Shown: piece by piece, positions 17,739-26,122 of the stretch
Layout: the number at the start of each line of letters is the position of its first letter
Position numbering within the stretch: the stretch's first letter is position 1
Source of the DNA: Gloeocapsa sp. DLM2.Bin57
GTDB taxonomy: Bacteria > Cyanobacteriota > Cyanobacteriia > Cyanobacteriales > Gloeocapsaceae
Assembly: GCA_007693955.1 (NCBI GenBank)
Contig: RECR01000056.1
Location: 1 to 41,136, forward strand
Direction of reading: 5' to 3'
Length of the DNA: 41,136 nucleotides
Notes under the pieces: model-generated
What the model saw: the letters and a program-made list of their open reading frames with translations, nothing else
Told to the model about the DNA's origin: nothing
The model's database searches: none
Program-made: the position numbers and the translations under genes

Positions 17739-19550
17739 ATGTTTAACTCAGATTTATCACCTCTGTGGATATCTTTAAGAGTTTCCTTATTAGCTACTAT
17801 CATTGCTTTATTTTTCGGAACATTAGTAGCTTATTTAATGTATAAATATCAAGGAAGAGGGAAAGGACTGCTCGACGGAATCTTTACCTTACCACTGGTT
17901 TTACCACCTACAGTTGTGGGCTTTTTACTATTACTATTATTAGGGAGAAATAGTCCTGTAGGAAAACTCTTAATAGCGGGAGGAATCAGCGTTATTTTTA
18001 CTTGGCAAGGAGGAGCGATCGCAGCTACTGTAGTTGCTTTTCCTTTAATTTATAAAACTATTTTAGGAGCATTTGAACAAATAGATGTAAACTTAATCAA
18101 TGCAGGAAGAACCCTAGGAGCTAATGATTATCGTCTATTTTGGCAAATTCTTTTACCTTTAGCGTGGCGAGGAGTAATAGCAGGTATTATCCTAGGGTTT
18201 GCTAGAGCTTTAGGAGAATTTGGGGCTACCTTAATGATAGCAGGAAATATTCGCGGTCGAACTAGAACCATTCCTATTGCGATTTTTTCTGCAGCAGAAG
18301 GAGGGGATATGCTTCAAGCTTTAGGATGGGTTTTATTAATGATTACTATTGCTTTAGTAGCGATCGCTATTATTAATTATTATGCTAAATCCTCTAGTTT
18401 TAGTAGTCCTTGGTCATTTTGGGTAGGATATTGGATTATGAAGCGTCAAGGGAAAATAAAACAGCTTCTACCCTCCACCAAAAAGGGTTTATTAATGAAT
18501 ATCAGTAAAAGTTTACCTGGTTTTCAACTCAAGATTAATCTAGATCATGATAACACTCCTTTAGGGATTTTAGGTGCTTCTGGTTCAGGGAAAAGCATGA
18601 CTCTTAAATGTTTAGCAGGATTAGAAAAACCAGATCAAGGTAGAATCGTACTCAACGGTAAAGTTTTTTTTGATTCTGAGCGTAAGATTAATATACCTTG
18701 TCATCATCGTCGTTTAGGAATTGTTTTCCAGAATTATGCTCTTTTTCCCCATCTCACCGTAGCTCAAAATATTGGTTTTGCTATCCAAGATTTAGCTAAA
18801 TCAGAAAGAGAAGAAAGGATCAAAAACTTGATTAAACTGGTAGAATTAGAAGGGTTAGAGTATCGTTATCCCCAACAATTATCAGGAGGACAACAACAGA
18901 GAGTAGCTTTAGCTAGAGCTTTAGCAATTCAACCCGAAGCTTTACTATTTGATGAAGCACTTTCCGCGTTAGATACTTACTTACGTCATCAGATTGAACA
19001 AACATTAATTGACGTTTTAGCTAGTTATCATGGAGCTTCTTTATTCGTTACTCATAAATTAGAAGAAGCTTATCGAGTCTGTAACCAATTAGTTGTCTTT
19101 AATCATGGTAAAATCCTTCAACAAGGACGTAAAGAAGATATATTTGAGCGTCCTATTAGTAGCACAGTGGCTAGAGTTACTGAATGTAAAAACTTTTCTA
19201 GTGCTCAACAAATTAACAATAACACAATTAAAGCTTTAGATTGGGATTGTGAATTAAAAGTAATTGATGTTATTCCCCCTGAATTAACCTATGTCGGAAT
19301 TCGCGCTCATCATTTACAGTTTAGGGAAGATAATCAACATCAGAATACTTTTTCTTGTTGGTTAACAAATATAAGTGAAACTCAACATCGGATCAGTTTA
19401 TATTTAAAATTACATCAACCTCCAGAACATCATAAAGACTATCATCTTCAAGCTGAAGTTTATAAACAAAAGTGGGAAGAGTTGAAAAATCGTCCTTTTC
19501 CCTGGTATGTTTGTTTAAATGAGTTAAAATTATTTATGATGGAAAGTTAA
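17739..19550 (+). CDS. modBC: Fused molybdate transporter permease and ATPase ModBC
   Basis: The 603-residue protein joins two usually separate subunits. Residues 1-225 are a ModB permease with five to six membrane helices and the EAA-type loop NAGRTLGANDYRLFWQILLP. Residues about 255-470 are the ModC ATPase with Walker A GASGSGKS, signature LSGGQQQRVALARAL and Walker B LLFDEALSALD. The C-terminus (about 500-603) has a molybdate-binding TOBE-like region. Walker B has Ala where most transporters have Pro (DEA for DEP). A modBC fusion is known from Anabaena. The partner is ModA just upstream. Confidence 0.93.
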   Translation: MFNSDLSPLWISLRVSLLATIIALFFGTLVAYLMYKYQGRGKGLLDGIFTLPLVLPPTVVGFLLLLLLGRNSPVGKLLIAGGISVIFTWQGGAIAATVVAFPLIYKTILGAFEQIDVNLINAGRTLGANDYRLFWQILLPLAWRGVIAGIILGFARALGEFGATLMIAGNIRGRTRTIPIAIFSAAEGGDMLQALGWVLLMITIALVAIAIINYYAKSSSFSSPWSFWVGYWIMKRQGKIKQLLPSTKKGLLMNISKSLPGFQLKINLDHDNTPLGILGASGSGKSMTLKCLAGLEKPDQGRIVLNGKVFFDSERKINIPCHHRRLGIVFQNYALFPHLTVAQNIGFAIQDLAKSEREERIKNLIKLVELEGLEYRYPQQLSGGQQQRVALARALAIQPEALLFDEALSALDTYLRHQIEQTLIDVLASYHGASLFVTHKLEEAYRVCNQLVVFNHGKILQQGRKEDIFERPISSTVARVTECKNFSSAQQINNNTIKALDWDCELKVIDVIPPELTYVGIRAHHLQFREDNQHQNTFSCWLTNISETQHRISLYLKLHQPPEHHKDYHLQAEVYKQKWEELKNRPFPWYVCLNELKLFMMES

Positions 19551-19618
19551 GTAATATCGAATTGACTAAAATTTGCTAAAAATATAACAGAAGGAAGGAA
19601 CAGGAAAGAACAGGGAAC

Positions 19619-19646
19619 ACCTAATACCTAATACCTAATACCTAAC
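19619..19646 (+). repeat. Four tandem heptamers ACCTAAT
   Basis: Three perfect copies and one with a final C lie between modBC and the toxin gene. They follow a purine-rich tract (GAAGGAAGGAACAGGAAAG). This is like the short tandem heptamer repeats known in cyanobacterial intergenic DNA. Confidence 0.8.
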
Positions 19647-19701
19647 TCCTAAAGATCGCTTTTTCTTTTCCATTTGATATAAGTATCCCCTAAAAATCGA
19701 T

Positions 19702-19965
19702 TTAATAGGTAGAACCTCTGTGTCCTACTTTGATAACTAAAACTAAAAGTTCATCATCTTTAATTTTACAAATAATTCGATAATCTCCTACACGATAACG
19801 CCATAAACCGGTTTTATCGCCTTTCAAAGCAGAACCCAAGCATCGAGGATTGTCTTCACAGACAATTCTTTCTTTTAAATAAAAAATAATACGTTTTTGA
19901 ATTTTTTTATCGAGTTTCTTTAACTCTTTTTGTGCCCTAGGGTCAAATTTAATCTGCCAAGTCAA
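19702..19965 (-). CDS. RelE/ParE-family toxin of a type II toxin-antitoxin pair
   Basis: The 87-residue basic protein has the RelE-fold pattern: a helix DPRAQKELKKLDKKIQKRI, the central GLWRYRVGDYRIICKI, and the C-terminal VIKVGHRGSTY. Family members cleave ribosome-bound mRNA or poison gyrase; the arginine-rich RYRVGDYRI and HR..Y ending fit the RelE side. Its start overlaps the antitoxin gene by 17 bp, the usual arrangement for coupled translation. Confidence 0.88.
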   Translation of the reverse strand: MTWQIKFDPRAQKELKKLDKKIQKRIIFYLKERIVCEDNPRCLGSALKGDKTGLWRYRVGDYRIICKIKDDELLVLVIKVGHRGSTY

Positions 19966-20164
19966 GGTCTTTCTCCACTGCAGCGATATCGATATAGTGA
20001 TCAGGGGGATGGGCTAGGCGTTCTTCAGCCACCTTAAGATCTTCTAAATCTTCTAAATATTCAAGAACCGCTTCTTGAATTAAGTCATCTATATCTTTAC
20101 CTAATTCTTTTGATAAGGATATTAATTTATTTTGAATATGTTCAGGAAATTTTAAATTGGGCAT
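19949..20164 (-). CDS. Antitoxin of the RelE-type pair
   Basis: The frame opens at 20182, but the second ATG at 20164 (MPNLKFPEHIQNKL) gives the normal beginning for this type. The 71-residue protein has a ribbon-helix-helix-like or CopG-like start with helix LISLSKELGKDIDDLIQEAVLEYLE and an acidic tail that would wrap the toxin (ERLAHPPDHY...EKDLDLAD). It should repress its own operon, with the operator expected in 20165-20240. It precedes and overlaps the toxin gene. Confidence 0.8.
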   Translation of the reverse strand: MPNLKFPEHIQNKLISLSKELGKDIDDLIQEAVLEYLEDLEDLKVAEERLAHPPDHYIDIAAVEKDLDLAD

Positions 20165-20242
20165 AACTGTAAAGCCAAACATAACTTATTATTTATTTTA
20201 CAACTTATGCTTTGATTTACCCTCATCTTTCTCCCCCTTTAC

Positions 20243-20482
20243 CTCACAGGGGTAAGTTTTTTACAAAGGATTGTACTTAGGATGAGACTCCGAAGACAAT
20301 CCGGGAAAGTGGACAAGGACGTGTGTGTAACTTAATAGTACAAAGCTGCAAAAACACACTTTTTTGTATGTATTATATTCCTTGAACGCCGTTTTTCCTA
20401 TGTATTATCTCCCTTGTATCCTTGTCTTCATTCCTCCGAGAGTCTCATCTTCACCGAAATGTAAAAAACCTACCCTTATGAG
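20243..20482. repeat. Large imperfect palindrome with inverted terminal repeats (MITE-like)
   Basis: The 240-bp gene-free stretch is bounded by inverted copies: GGTAAGTTTTTTACA at 20251-20265 pairs with TGTAAAAAACCTACC at 20460-20474 (14 of 15). Further in, GATGAGACTC at 20281-20290 pairs with GAGTCTCATC at 20440-20449, and nearby segments with GAAGACAA and TTGTCTTC also pair. The outer 23-nt end recurs at 19-41. It encodes nothing, and could be a nonautonomous mobile element or a large RNA hairpin. Confidence 0.6.
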
Positions 20483-20556
20483 ACCCCCTTGCTCCCGCTA
20501 ATATTCAGGCATAATAAATATCATAACTTACTAGGCTTGATGCCATCTAATGTTAA

Positions 20557-21615
20557 ATGCCTAATTCTTTAACAAGGATTTTTATTGGTACTATCTTTTT
20601 CATTATCACTATGATAGTAGCAGTAGTTGGTTATATTCTTTTTGGCTGGACTACCTTAGACTCGATTTATATGGTAATCATTACCATTTTTGGGGTAGGT
20701 TATGGAGAAGTGCAACCTTTAGAAACTCCAGCACAAAAAGTGTTCACTATTTTAGTTATCATTGCGGGAACATCATCAGCGGTATATAGTGTAGGAGGTT
20801 TTGTCCAAATGATCACCGAGGGAGAAATCAATAAAGCGTTAAATACTCAACGTCAACAAAAAACCATCGACAATTTAAGCGATCATATCATTATTTGTGG
20901 TTTTGAACGTATGGGACAAATTCTCGCCCAACAACTCCATAAATCAGGAGAACAATTTATTGTTTTAGATAATAATCCTGAGAGTTTAACCATTGCTGAA
21001 TCTTTAAATTATTTAATCAAAATAGGTGATGTTACTGATGAAACTTTCTTAGAAAGTATAGGGATTTTAAGAGCAAAAATTATCGCAGTTGTTTTACCTG
21101 ATGATACGGCTAATGTTTTTATTACTTTAACAGCGAGAAGTTTAAACCCTGATCTAACTATTATTGCCCGAGGAGATCGCCCTTCTACTGAGAAAAAACT
21201 CCTCTTAGCTGGTGCTAATCATATTATCTTACCCGCTAGTCTTAGTGCTTTGAGAATAGCTAATTTAATCACTCATCCTACTGCTTTAGATTTTTTAGGA
21301 CACAAACAAGAATTAAACTATCTTAACGAATTATTAGGACAATTAAATATAGAAATGAATGAGTTACTGATTTTGGCTGATTCTCCCTTAATTGGGAAAA
21401 CTATTAGAGAATTACAGGTCAGAAGTCAAGGTAATTTTATCGTCGTTGCTTTATCCCGTAGCGATGGAGAGTTAATTATTCCCCCCAATCCTTCCTTAAT
21501 TTTAAACAAGGGTGATAACTTAATCTTGCTAGGAAATACGGGTAATTTAAATAAATTAGAGTTAAGTTTTGCTCTTAAACGTAAAGAACGTCTCTATCGG
21601 GGAGTGAAAATTTAA
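20557..21615 (+). CDS. Two-helix potassium channel with cytoplasmic RCK (TrkA-N/TrkA-C) domains
   Basis: The 352-residue protein starts with a membrane helix (about 5-30), a pore loop with the K+ filter GVGYGE at 46-51, and a second helix (about 64-88). An RCK domain begins at DHIIICGFERMGQIL (109 onward), and a TrkA-C domain ends the protein (about 265-345). The architecture is that of MthK-like ligand-gated K+ channels. The filter is preceded by ITIF where many channels have TTT, but VGYG is intact. It is 4 bp upstream of an ammonium transporter gene, so the two are co-transcribed. Confidence 0.9.
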   Translation: MPNSLTRIFIGTIFFIITMIVAVVGYILFGWTTLDSIYMVIITIFGVGYGEVQPLETPAQKVFTILVIIAGTSSAVYSVGGFVQMITEGEINKALNTQRQQKTIDNLSDHIIICGFERMGQILAQQLHKSGEQFIVLDNNPESLTIAESLNYLIKIGDVTDETFLESIGILRAKIIAVVLPDDTANVFITLTARSLNPDLTIIARGDRPSTEKKLLLAGANHIILPASLSALRIANLITHPTALDFLGHKQELNYLNELLGQLNIEMNELLILADSPLIGKTIRELQVRSQGNFIVVALSRSDGELIIPPNPSLILNKGDNLILLGNTGNLNKLELSFALKRKERLYRGVKI

Positions 21616-21619
21616 CTAA

Positions 21620-23308
21620 ATGCTTAATCTGTTGTGGTTATTACTCTGTTCAGGTTTAGTATTTTTAATGCAAGCGGGTTTTATGTGTTTAGAATCTGGT
21701 TTAACCAGGTCTAAAAATAGTATCAACGTTGCTGTTAAAAACTTTGCTGATTTTATCCTATCTGCTGCACTATTTTGGTTGTTCGGTTATGGTTTAATGT
21801 TTGGTAAATCTTTAGGAGGTTGGTTAGGTTTTACTGACTTTTTGTTCACTCCTAATGCTCAACCAGAATTAGCGGCATTTTTTCTCTATCAAGTTATGTT
21901 TTGTGGGACTGCTACTACCATTATTTCTGGTGCTGTAGCTGAACGGTTAAAATTTACAAGTTATTTACTTATTGCGGGTTTAGTTTCAGGGATTATCTAT
22001 CCTTTTTTTGGTCATTGGGTTTGGAATGCTTTAGTAACAGAAAATACGGGAGGTTGGTTACAACATCTGGGTTTTCGGGATTTTGCGGGTTCTACCGTAG
22101 TTCATAGTGTAGGAGCGTGGGTTGCTCTAGCGGCTTTACTAATTATTGGTCCTCGTCAAGGACGCTATACTCAAGCTAAGATCCAAGGATCTAATCTTCC
22201 TTTTTCGGTATTAGGGGTTTTTCTACTCTGGTTTGGTTGGATTGGTTTTAATGGGGGTAGTACTTTTGCTTTTAACGCCACAGTTCCCTTAATTATCCTC
22301 AATACTATGTTAGCTGGTGTTAGTGGGGCTATAGTTGCTACGAGTTTACATTTATGGCGATTTAAACATCTAGCAGTTGAAGCATTAATCAATGGATCTT
22401 TGGCGGGTTTAGTAGCTATTACCGCGAATTGCAATATCGTTACTGCTCCTTTGGCAGTAATTATCGGTGCTACAGGTGCAGCGGCAATGATGCTGGTAGA
22501 ATATTGGTTAGATAAATATAAGATTGATGATGCAGTAGATGCAATAGCTGTACACGGTGGTGCGGGTGTTTGGGGAACTCTTGGGGTAGCTTTATTTGGT
22601 AATTTATCTCTGTTAGAAACTGATTTAAATAGGGGACAATTATTACTAGTCCAAATGTTAGGGATTGGGGTTGCTTTTTTTTGGTCTTTTGGGTTGAGTT
22701 GGTTAATTTTAAGAGTAGTTAATAGTTTTTATCATTTGCGAGTTTCTCCTGAAGCTGAACAAATTGGTCTCAATATTTCTGAACATCAAGCCAAAACAGA
22801 GACTTTTGATTTATTACAAGTAATGGAGGAACAAGCTAAAAGTTCTGATTTGAGTTTACGAGTACCTGTTGATACTTTTACTGAGGTGGGTTATATAGCT
22901 AGTCGTTATAATCAGGTTATCGATTCTCTCGCGGTTAAAAATCAAGAAAATGTCAGTTATTTAGAGAAAATCTATACTGTTACGGCTATTGCTTTGGCTA
23001 GTTTAGAAAATAATCATTTTGATCCTAATGTTTTTAATGAGTTTATTAATAGTGATGATGAGTTGGGTAGTTTAGCTAAGGTTTTACAAGGTTTAGTTCA
23101 AGAAGTTTCTGATAATAAAGAAGAACTAATTACTCTACGTTATCTTCTCCAAAACAAAATTATTGACCATCTTCAGCAACGTTTTCCTGATGCTGCTAGT
23201 CAAATTGAATCTAAGGTTAGTCAAATAGAAGATATCAATATCTTATTAGAGTTATTCACGATTAATAGTTTATCGGACTGGGATTTAAAAACACAAAAAC
23301 TTACTTGA
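21620..23308 (+). CDS. Ammonium transporter (Amt/Rh family) with an extended C-terminal cytoplasmic region
   Basis: The 562-residue protein has an Amt core (residues 1-380) with the transport residues in place: RDFAGSTVVH and DAIAVHGGAG give the twin histidines and conserved aspartate, and CGTATTIISGAVAERLKF is the central gate region. After RVSPEAEQIGL (about 373) comes roughly 180 residues of hydrophilic helical sequence. It includes a HAMP-like segment (RVPVDTFTEVGYIASRYNQVIDSL) and a coiled coil, with no recognised catalytic domain. This resembles the joining region of Amt-sensor fusions without their enzymatic output domain. It lies 4 bp after the K+ channel gene. Confidence 0.9.
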   Translation: MLNLLWLLLCSGLVFLMQAGFMCLESGLTRSKNSINVAVKNFADFILSAALFWLFGYGLMFGKSLGGWLGFTDFLFTPNAQPELAAFFLYQVMFCGTATTIISGAVAERLKFTSYLLIAGLVSGIIYPFFGHWVWNALVTENTGGWLQHLGFRDFAGSTVVHSVGAWVALAALLIIGPRQGRYTQAKIQGSNLPFSVLGVFLLWFGWIGFNGGSTFAFNATVPLIILNTMLAGVSGAIVATSLHLWRFKHLAVEALINGSLAGLVAITANCNIVTAPLAVIIGATGAAAMMLVEYWLDKYKIDDAVDAIAVHGGAGVWGTLGVALFGNLSLLETDLNRGQLLLVQMLGIGVAFFWSFGLSWLILRVVNSFYHLRVSPEAEQIGLNISEHQAKTETFDLLQVMEEQAKSSDLSLRVPVDTFTEVGYIASRYNQVIDSLAVKNQENVSYLEKIYTVTAIALASLENNHFDPNVFNEFINSDDELGSLAKVLQGLVQEVSDNKEELITLRYLLQNKIIDHLQQRFPDAASQIESKVSQIEDINILLELFTINSLSDWDLKTQKLT

Positions 23309-23501
23309 CTAATTGGAAAATTTATCTTAACTTGTGTAATCTAGCTGAGAACGTTTTTGTCGAGGATATTAATTTCACTTCTTGGGCAAAAGGGATAGTC
23401 AGAAAAGCAGATCACGATTTAGCAGTAAGGTAATGTATTATAGATATATAACCTTTTGTCTGCTGTCAAAGAGGTAGATATTATGCCAAGGTAAATAAAA
23501 A

Positions 23502-23597
23502 TGGTACGTCTTGAGAATGGTGGGGCACACCGTTAAAGAAAAAGCTTGTGGAGTCGGTTTGTCGGAGGTACAGATTGAATTAAAGTTGTATCTATAG
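23502..23597 (+). pseudogene. Fragment of a TnpB (IS200/IS605-type) C-terminus
   Basis: A 31-codon frame reads MVGHTVKEKACGVGLSEVQI near its middle. The VGHT followed by ACG resembles the C-terminal ending of cyanobacterial TnpB proteins. A stop lies just upstream in the same frame, and everything 5' is missing. The TAG stop is contributed by the inserted repeat at 23593. This is a recalled-pattern match to a short sequence, so it is only moderately supported. Confidence 0.45.
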
Positions 23598-23680
23598 CGC
23601 TGCTCGCTCTTGCACTCTTTAGGCTAATACTAGGTTTCATGACTCAAAAATGTCAAACACTCCAGATGCGTACTGCTATA
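23593..23680 (+). repeat. MITE-like repeat, copy 2
   Basis: It has the same ends as 2942-3022: TATAGC at the left and GCTATA at the right, extended by neighbouring bases to ATCTATAGC and GCTATAGAT. It shares the CTAATACTAGGTTTCATGAC core. Compared with copy 1 it has a 16-bp extra piece (TCAAACACTCCAGATG) before the right end and a shorter left inner part. It lies between the TnpB fragment and the element's right end, suggesting it inserted there. Confidence 0.75.
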
Positions 23681-23686
23681 GATAAA

Positions 23687-23745
23687 AGGCAATGAAGCAA
23701 GAATCTCCCGTTATAATGCGGTAGCATTTAGCCCGAGAGTGTCAA
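23687..23745 (+). mobile_element. Right-end remnant of an IS200/IS605-type element
   Basis: The segment starting GGCAATGAAGCAAGAATC and ending GAGAGTGTCAA matches the layout of the 3' end (reRNA/right-end region) of TnpB-type elements, in which AATGAAGC...GAATC...GAGTGTCAA flanks a short hairpin. Here the hairpin is degenerate (CCCG...CGG inside). The element is therefore probably inactive, since its coding part is lost. Confidence 0.45.
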
Positions 23746-23992
23746 CACACTCAAACCGACAATGTGGACATTAATGGCTTTCGGTGTATCTAGGGTGATA
23801 AGCTTTCACAAGAATGGTTATAGGCCCTCTTGCACTCATGCAAAAGCCAAAAGGCAAAAGTAAGATGATTTGTCTATTTCTTAGGTTAAATTAATTTTAT
23901 TTTTTTACCCCATGGTGCCGAGAGAGCCACTTTTGAACCTTTTTCCCACAATTAGAACAATGCTTTAAACCCATTTTCTTGGTAAAGCAACT

Positions 23993-24298
23993 TTAACCAC
24001 GTTCGTCAAATCTTGTGTAAAATCCACCGTATTTAAGCCAATATTGGCGTAAATCATGGTTAGGAGTATGTAAACTAGCTTTAGCTCGATAAAGCAAAAC
24101 TTGTCGATGACTACCAATCCAAACCTTTTTAATGGGTTCAACAGAGATTAAAGAACCTCCTAAAGACTTAATACATTCTTCAAATCGTTCTACAGTAGTA
24201 TATTCTAGGGTTTCTAAAATAAAAAAGTTACCAGAACAGATCAAATGGCGAGTTCTAATCCACGCTTGCATTTTCTTGCTAGCAATTGGTGGCAGCAT
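23993..24298 (-). CDS. CpeR-like small protein (phycobiliprotein regulator family)
   Basis: The 101-residue basic protein begins MLPPIASKKMQAWIRTRHLI and ends with QYWLKYGGFYTRFDERG. In my recollection this pattern belongs to the CpeR family, which activates or assists phycoerythrin gene expression and lyase function. There are no membrane segments. No phycobiliprotein gene is nearby, so it is an orphan here. If the identification is right the organism may make phycoerythrin; family assignment needs a database search. Confidence 0.55.
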   Translation of the reverse strand: MLPPIASKKMQAWIRTRHLICSGNFFILETLEYTTVERFEECIKSLGGSLISVEPIKKVWIGSHRQVLLYRAKASLHTPNHDLRQYWLKYGGFYTRFDERG

Positions 24299-24357
24299 AA
24301 TATCTAATTTTGCTCAACAAAACAGATTTTAACATCTTAATTTTAAAGACTAGGTAA

Positions 24358-24363
24358 TATAAT
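24358..24363 (+). promoter_or_regulatory. Candidate -10 box for the DUF937 gene
   Basis: TATAAT lies 39 bp before the ATG at 24403. No matching -35 hexamer is evident, so this is only a composition-based suggestion. Confidence 0.3.
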
Positions 24364-24402
24364 AAGCTCAAAACTTGATCTAGTTAACAAGGTAAAATAC
24401 CC

Positions 24403-24939
24403 ATGGGACTTTTTTTTGATGTCTTAAGTTCGATTAATAACCCTAATCAAGGGGGAAGCATCGCTCAACTCAGTCAAATCACTGGTACAGTGAACGAACT
24501 AACTACTAATAATGGCTTGAATCCCTCGGCAATGCAGGGTATTATGTCATCTTTAGGTCCTCTTTTACGCCCTGTCCTCAAAGAGCAAGTAACAGGTGGT
24601 AATAACCCATTAGAAAATGTGATGAGCCAATTTACTGGTGGTGGTGGTGCTACTGGTGGTTTAGGTGGTCTTGAATCGATTTTTGCAGGTCCAATACAAT
24701 CTCAAATCACTAATACTATAGCTCAAAAAACTGGTTTAGATAGTTCTATGTTACAGGGCATTGTGCCCAAATTATTACCCGCGGTCATGGGTTTACTAAA
24801 TATGGGTAAAACTACAGGAGGAATGGGAGGAGGTGGCAACCCTCTCTTAAATGCTTTCTTAGATAGTGATAAAGATGGTGATGTAGATTTAGGAGATGTC
24901 TTTAAATTTGCTAATCGCTTTCTCAATCCTGGACGTTAA
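24403..24939 (+). CDS. DUF937 family protein with a C-terminal EF-hand-like calcium loop
   Basis: The 178-residue protein is of the YidB/DUF937 type: helices with repeated SAMQGIMSSLGPLLRPV and SSMLQGIVPKLLPAVMGLL motifs separated by glycine-rich linkers (GGGGATGGLGG, GGMGGGGNP). The last 25 residues contain DSDKDGDVDLGD at 154-165, a textbook 12-residue Ca2+-binding loop with acidic residues at 1, 3, 5, 9 and 12, like a half-dockerin. No signal peptide or membrane helix. Function is unknown; the calcium loop is a direct reading. Confidence 0.75.
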   Translation: MGLFFDVLSSINNPNQGGSIAQLSQITGTVNELTTNNGLNPSAMQGIMSSLGPLLRPVLKEQVTGGNNPLENVMSQFTGGGGATGGLGGLESIFAGPIQSQITNTIAQKTGLDSSMLQGIVPKLLPAVMGLLNMGKTTGGMGGGGNPLLNAFLDSDKDGDVDLGDVFKFANRFLNPGR

Positions 24940-24950
24940 TTAACACTCAA

Positions 24951-24975
24951 ACTAGCTCTCTTGAGGAGGGCTAGT
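24951..24975 (+). terminator. Hairpin between the DUF937 gene and queA, terminator-like
   Basis: ACTAGCTCTC (24951-24960) pairs over 10 bp, with one G-U, with GAGGGCTAGT (24966-24975) around a 5-nt loop. It lacks a proper T-run, so it may be a weak terminator, a processing site or an mRNA stabiliser. Confidence 0.4.
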
Positions 24976-24991
24976 AATATTTAAAGCAACA

Positions 24992-26062
24992 ATGAACTCT
25001 CAAGAATACTTATCTGATTATGATTACCAACTACCACCAGAACTAATCGCTCAGACTCCTGTAGTTCCTAGGGATAGTTCTCGTTTACTGGTTGTAGATT
25101 CTCTTCTTACTCATCGTCATCTCTTGTTTAGGGATTTACCAGAATTATTACAACCAGGAGACTTGTTAGTAGTTAATGATACTAAGGTTATCCCGGCTAG
25201 ATTATATGGCTATAAAAAAACTGGCGCACCAGTGGAGATACTGTTATTAGAGGAGAGAGCTTCTAATCAATGGTTGGCTTTGGTTAAACCTGGTAAACGT
25301 TTTCGCGTTGGTACAGAAATTTATTTTTCTAGTTCTGATTCTAGTCAAGATAGTCTTAAAGCTGAAGTAATCGCTACAGATTCAGCAACAGGAGGACGTA
25401 TTTTACGCTTTTATCCTCCTGTTGGGGTGTCTATCTGGGATATCTTGCCTTTTTTTGGTCAAGTTCCCCTCCCTCCTTATATTACTACCCCCAATCAAGA
25501 ACCTTCTCAATATCAAACGGTGTACGCTACTAAACCCGGTGCGGTAGCTGCTCCTACCGCGGGACTTCATTTTACCCCTGAATTATTGACTAAGTTAACC
25601 CACATGGGTGTACAACGAACAGCAATTACTCTTCATGTAGGGGTAGGAACTTTTCGACCTGTAGAGGTTGAAAGTATCACTAGTCATCAAATGCACCAAG
25701 AATGGTTAGAGGTTAGTTCAACTACGGTAGAAACTATCAAATCTACTCAAGCTCGGGGGGGTCGTATTATTGCTGTCGGAACAACTGTAGTACGAGCGTT
25801 AGAAACGGCAGCAAATTCACCAGAAGGGTTACAAGCTTTTCGTGGTAAAACTGATTTGTTTATCTATCCTGGTTATAAGTTTAAGGTGGTTGAGGGGTTG
25901 ATTACTAATTTTCATCTCCCCCGTTCTACTCTGTTAATGTTGGTTAGTGCTTTAATCGGGAGAGAACGTCTGTTGAGTCTTTATCAAGAGGCGATCTCCT
26001 CTGGTTATCGTTTTTATTCTTTTGGAGACGCGATGTTTATTACCCCTGATGCAGTTAGTTAA
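24992..26062 (+). CDS. queA: S-adenosylmethionine:tRNA ribosyltransferase-isomerase QueA
   Basis: The 356-residue protein is full length. It shows the family landmarks: [14 protein letters not shown] at the N-terminus, [16 protein letters not shown], the conserved [38 protein letters not shown] and the ending [12 protein letters not shown]. It builds the epoxy-queuosine precursor on tRNAs with GUN anticodons. It is upstream of, and separated by about 60 bp from, the tRNA-Gly pair. Confidence 0.95.
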   Translation: MNSQEYLSDYDYQLPPELIAQTPVVPRDSSRLLVVDSLLTHRHLLFRDLPELLQPGDLLVVNDTKVIPARLYGYKKTGAPVEILLLEERASNQWLALVKPGKRFRVGTEIYFSSSDSSQDSLKAEVIATDSATGGRILRFYPPVGVSIWDILPFFGQVPLPPYITTPNQEPSQYQTVYATKPGAVAAPTAGLHFTPELLTKLTHMGVQRTAITLHVGVGTFRPVEVESITSHQMHQEWLEVSSTTVETIKSTQARGGRIIAVGTTVVRALETAANSPEGLQAFRGKTDLFIYPGYKFKVVEGLITNFHLPRSTLLMLVSALIGRERLLSLYQEAISSGYRFYSFGDAMFITPDAVS

Positions 26063-26079
26063 TTTGTTTGAGAAAGTCC

Positions 26080-26109
26080 TTGACAAAGGCAGTGAAGTTA
26101 TGCTAAGTT
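26080..26109 (+). promoter_or_regulatory. Promoter of the tRNA-Gly pair
   Basis: A consensus -35 TTGACA (26080-26085) is followed 18 bp later by TAAGTT (26104-26109) as -10. Transcription would start near 26116, a few bases before the first tRNA at 26123. The -10 is imperfect. Confidence 0.55.
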
Positions 26110-26122
26110 TGAATAGTTGCCA

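Larger units (their letters stand above)
23309..23992. other. Gene-poor stretch with mobile-element debris
   Basis: Apart from the entries at 23502-23745 I see no intact gene in these 684 bp. At 23820-23860 a CTCTTGCACTCATGCAAAAG stretch resembles the inner part of the small repeat at 2942. The segment 23746-23820 and the A/T-rich 23870-23910 show no recognisable features. Confidence 0.6.

Noticed and set aside
19600-19650. Heptamer repeats as a CRISPR array
   Set aside because: Units are only 7 bp and directly tandem without spacers; no cas genes are present anywhere in the window.
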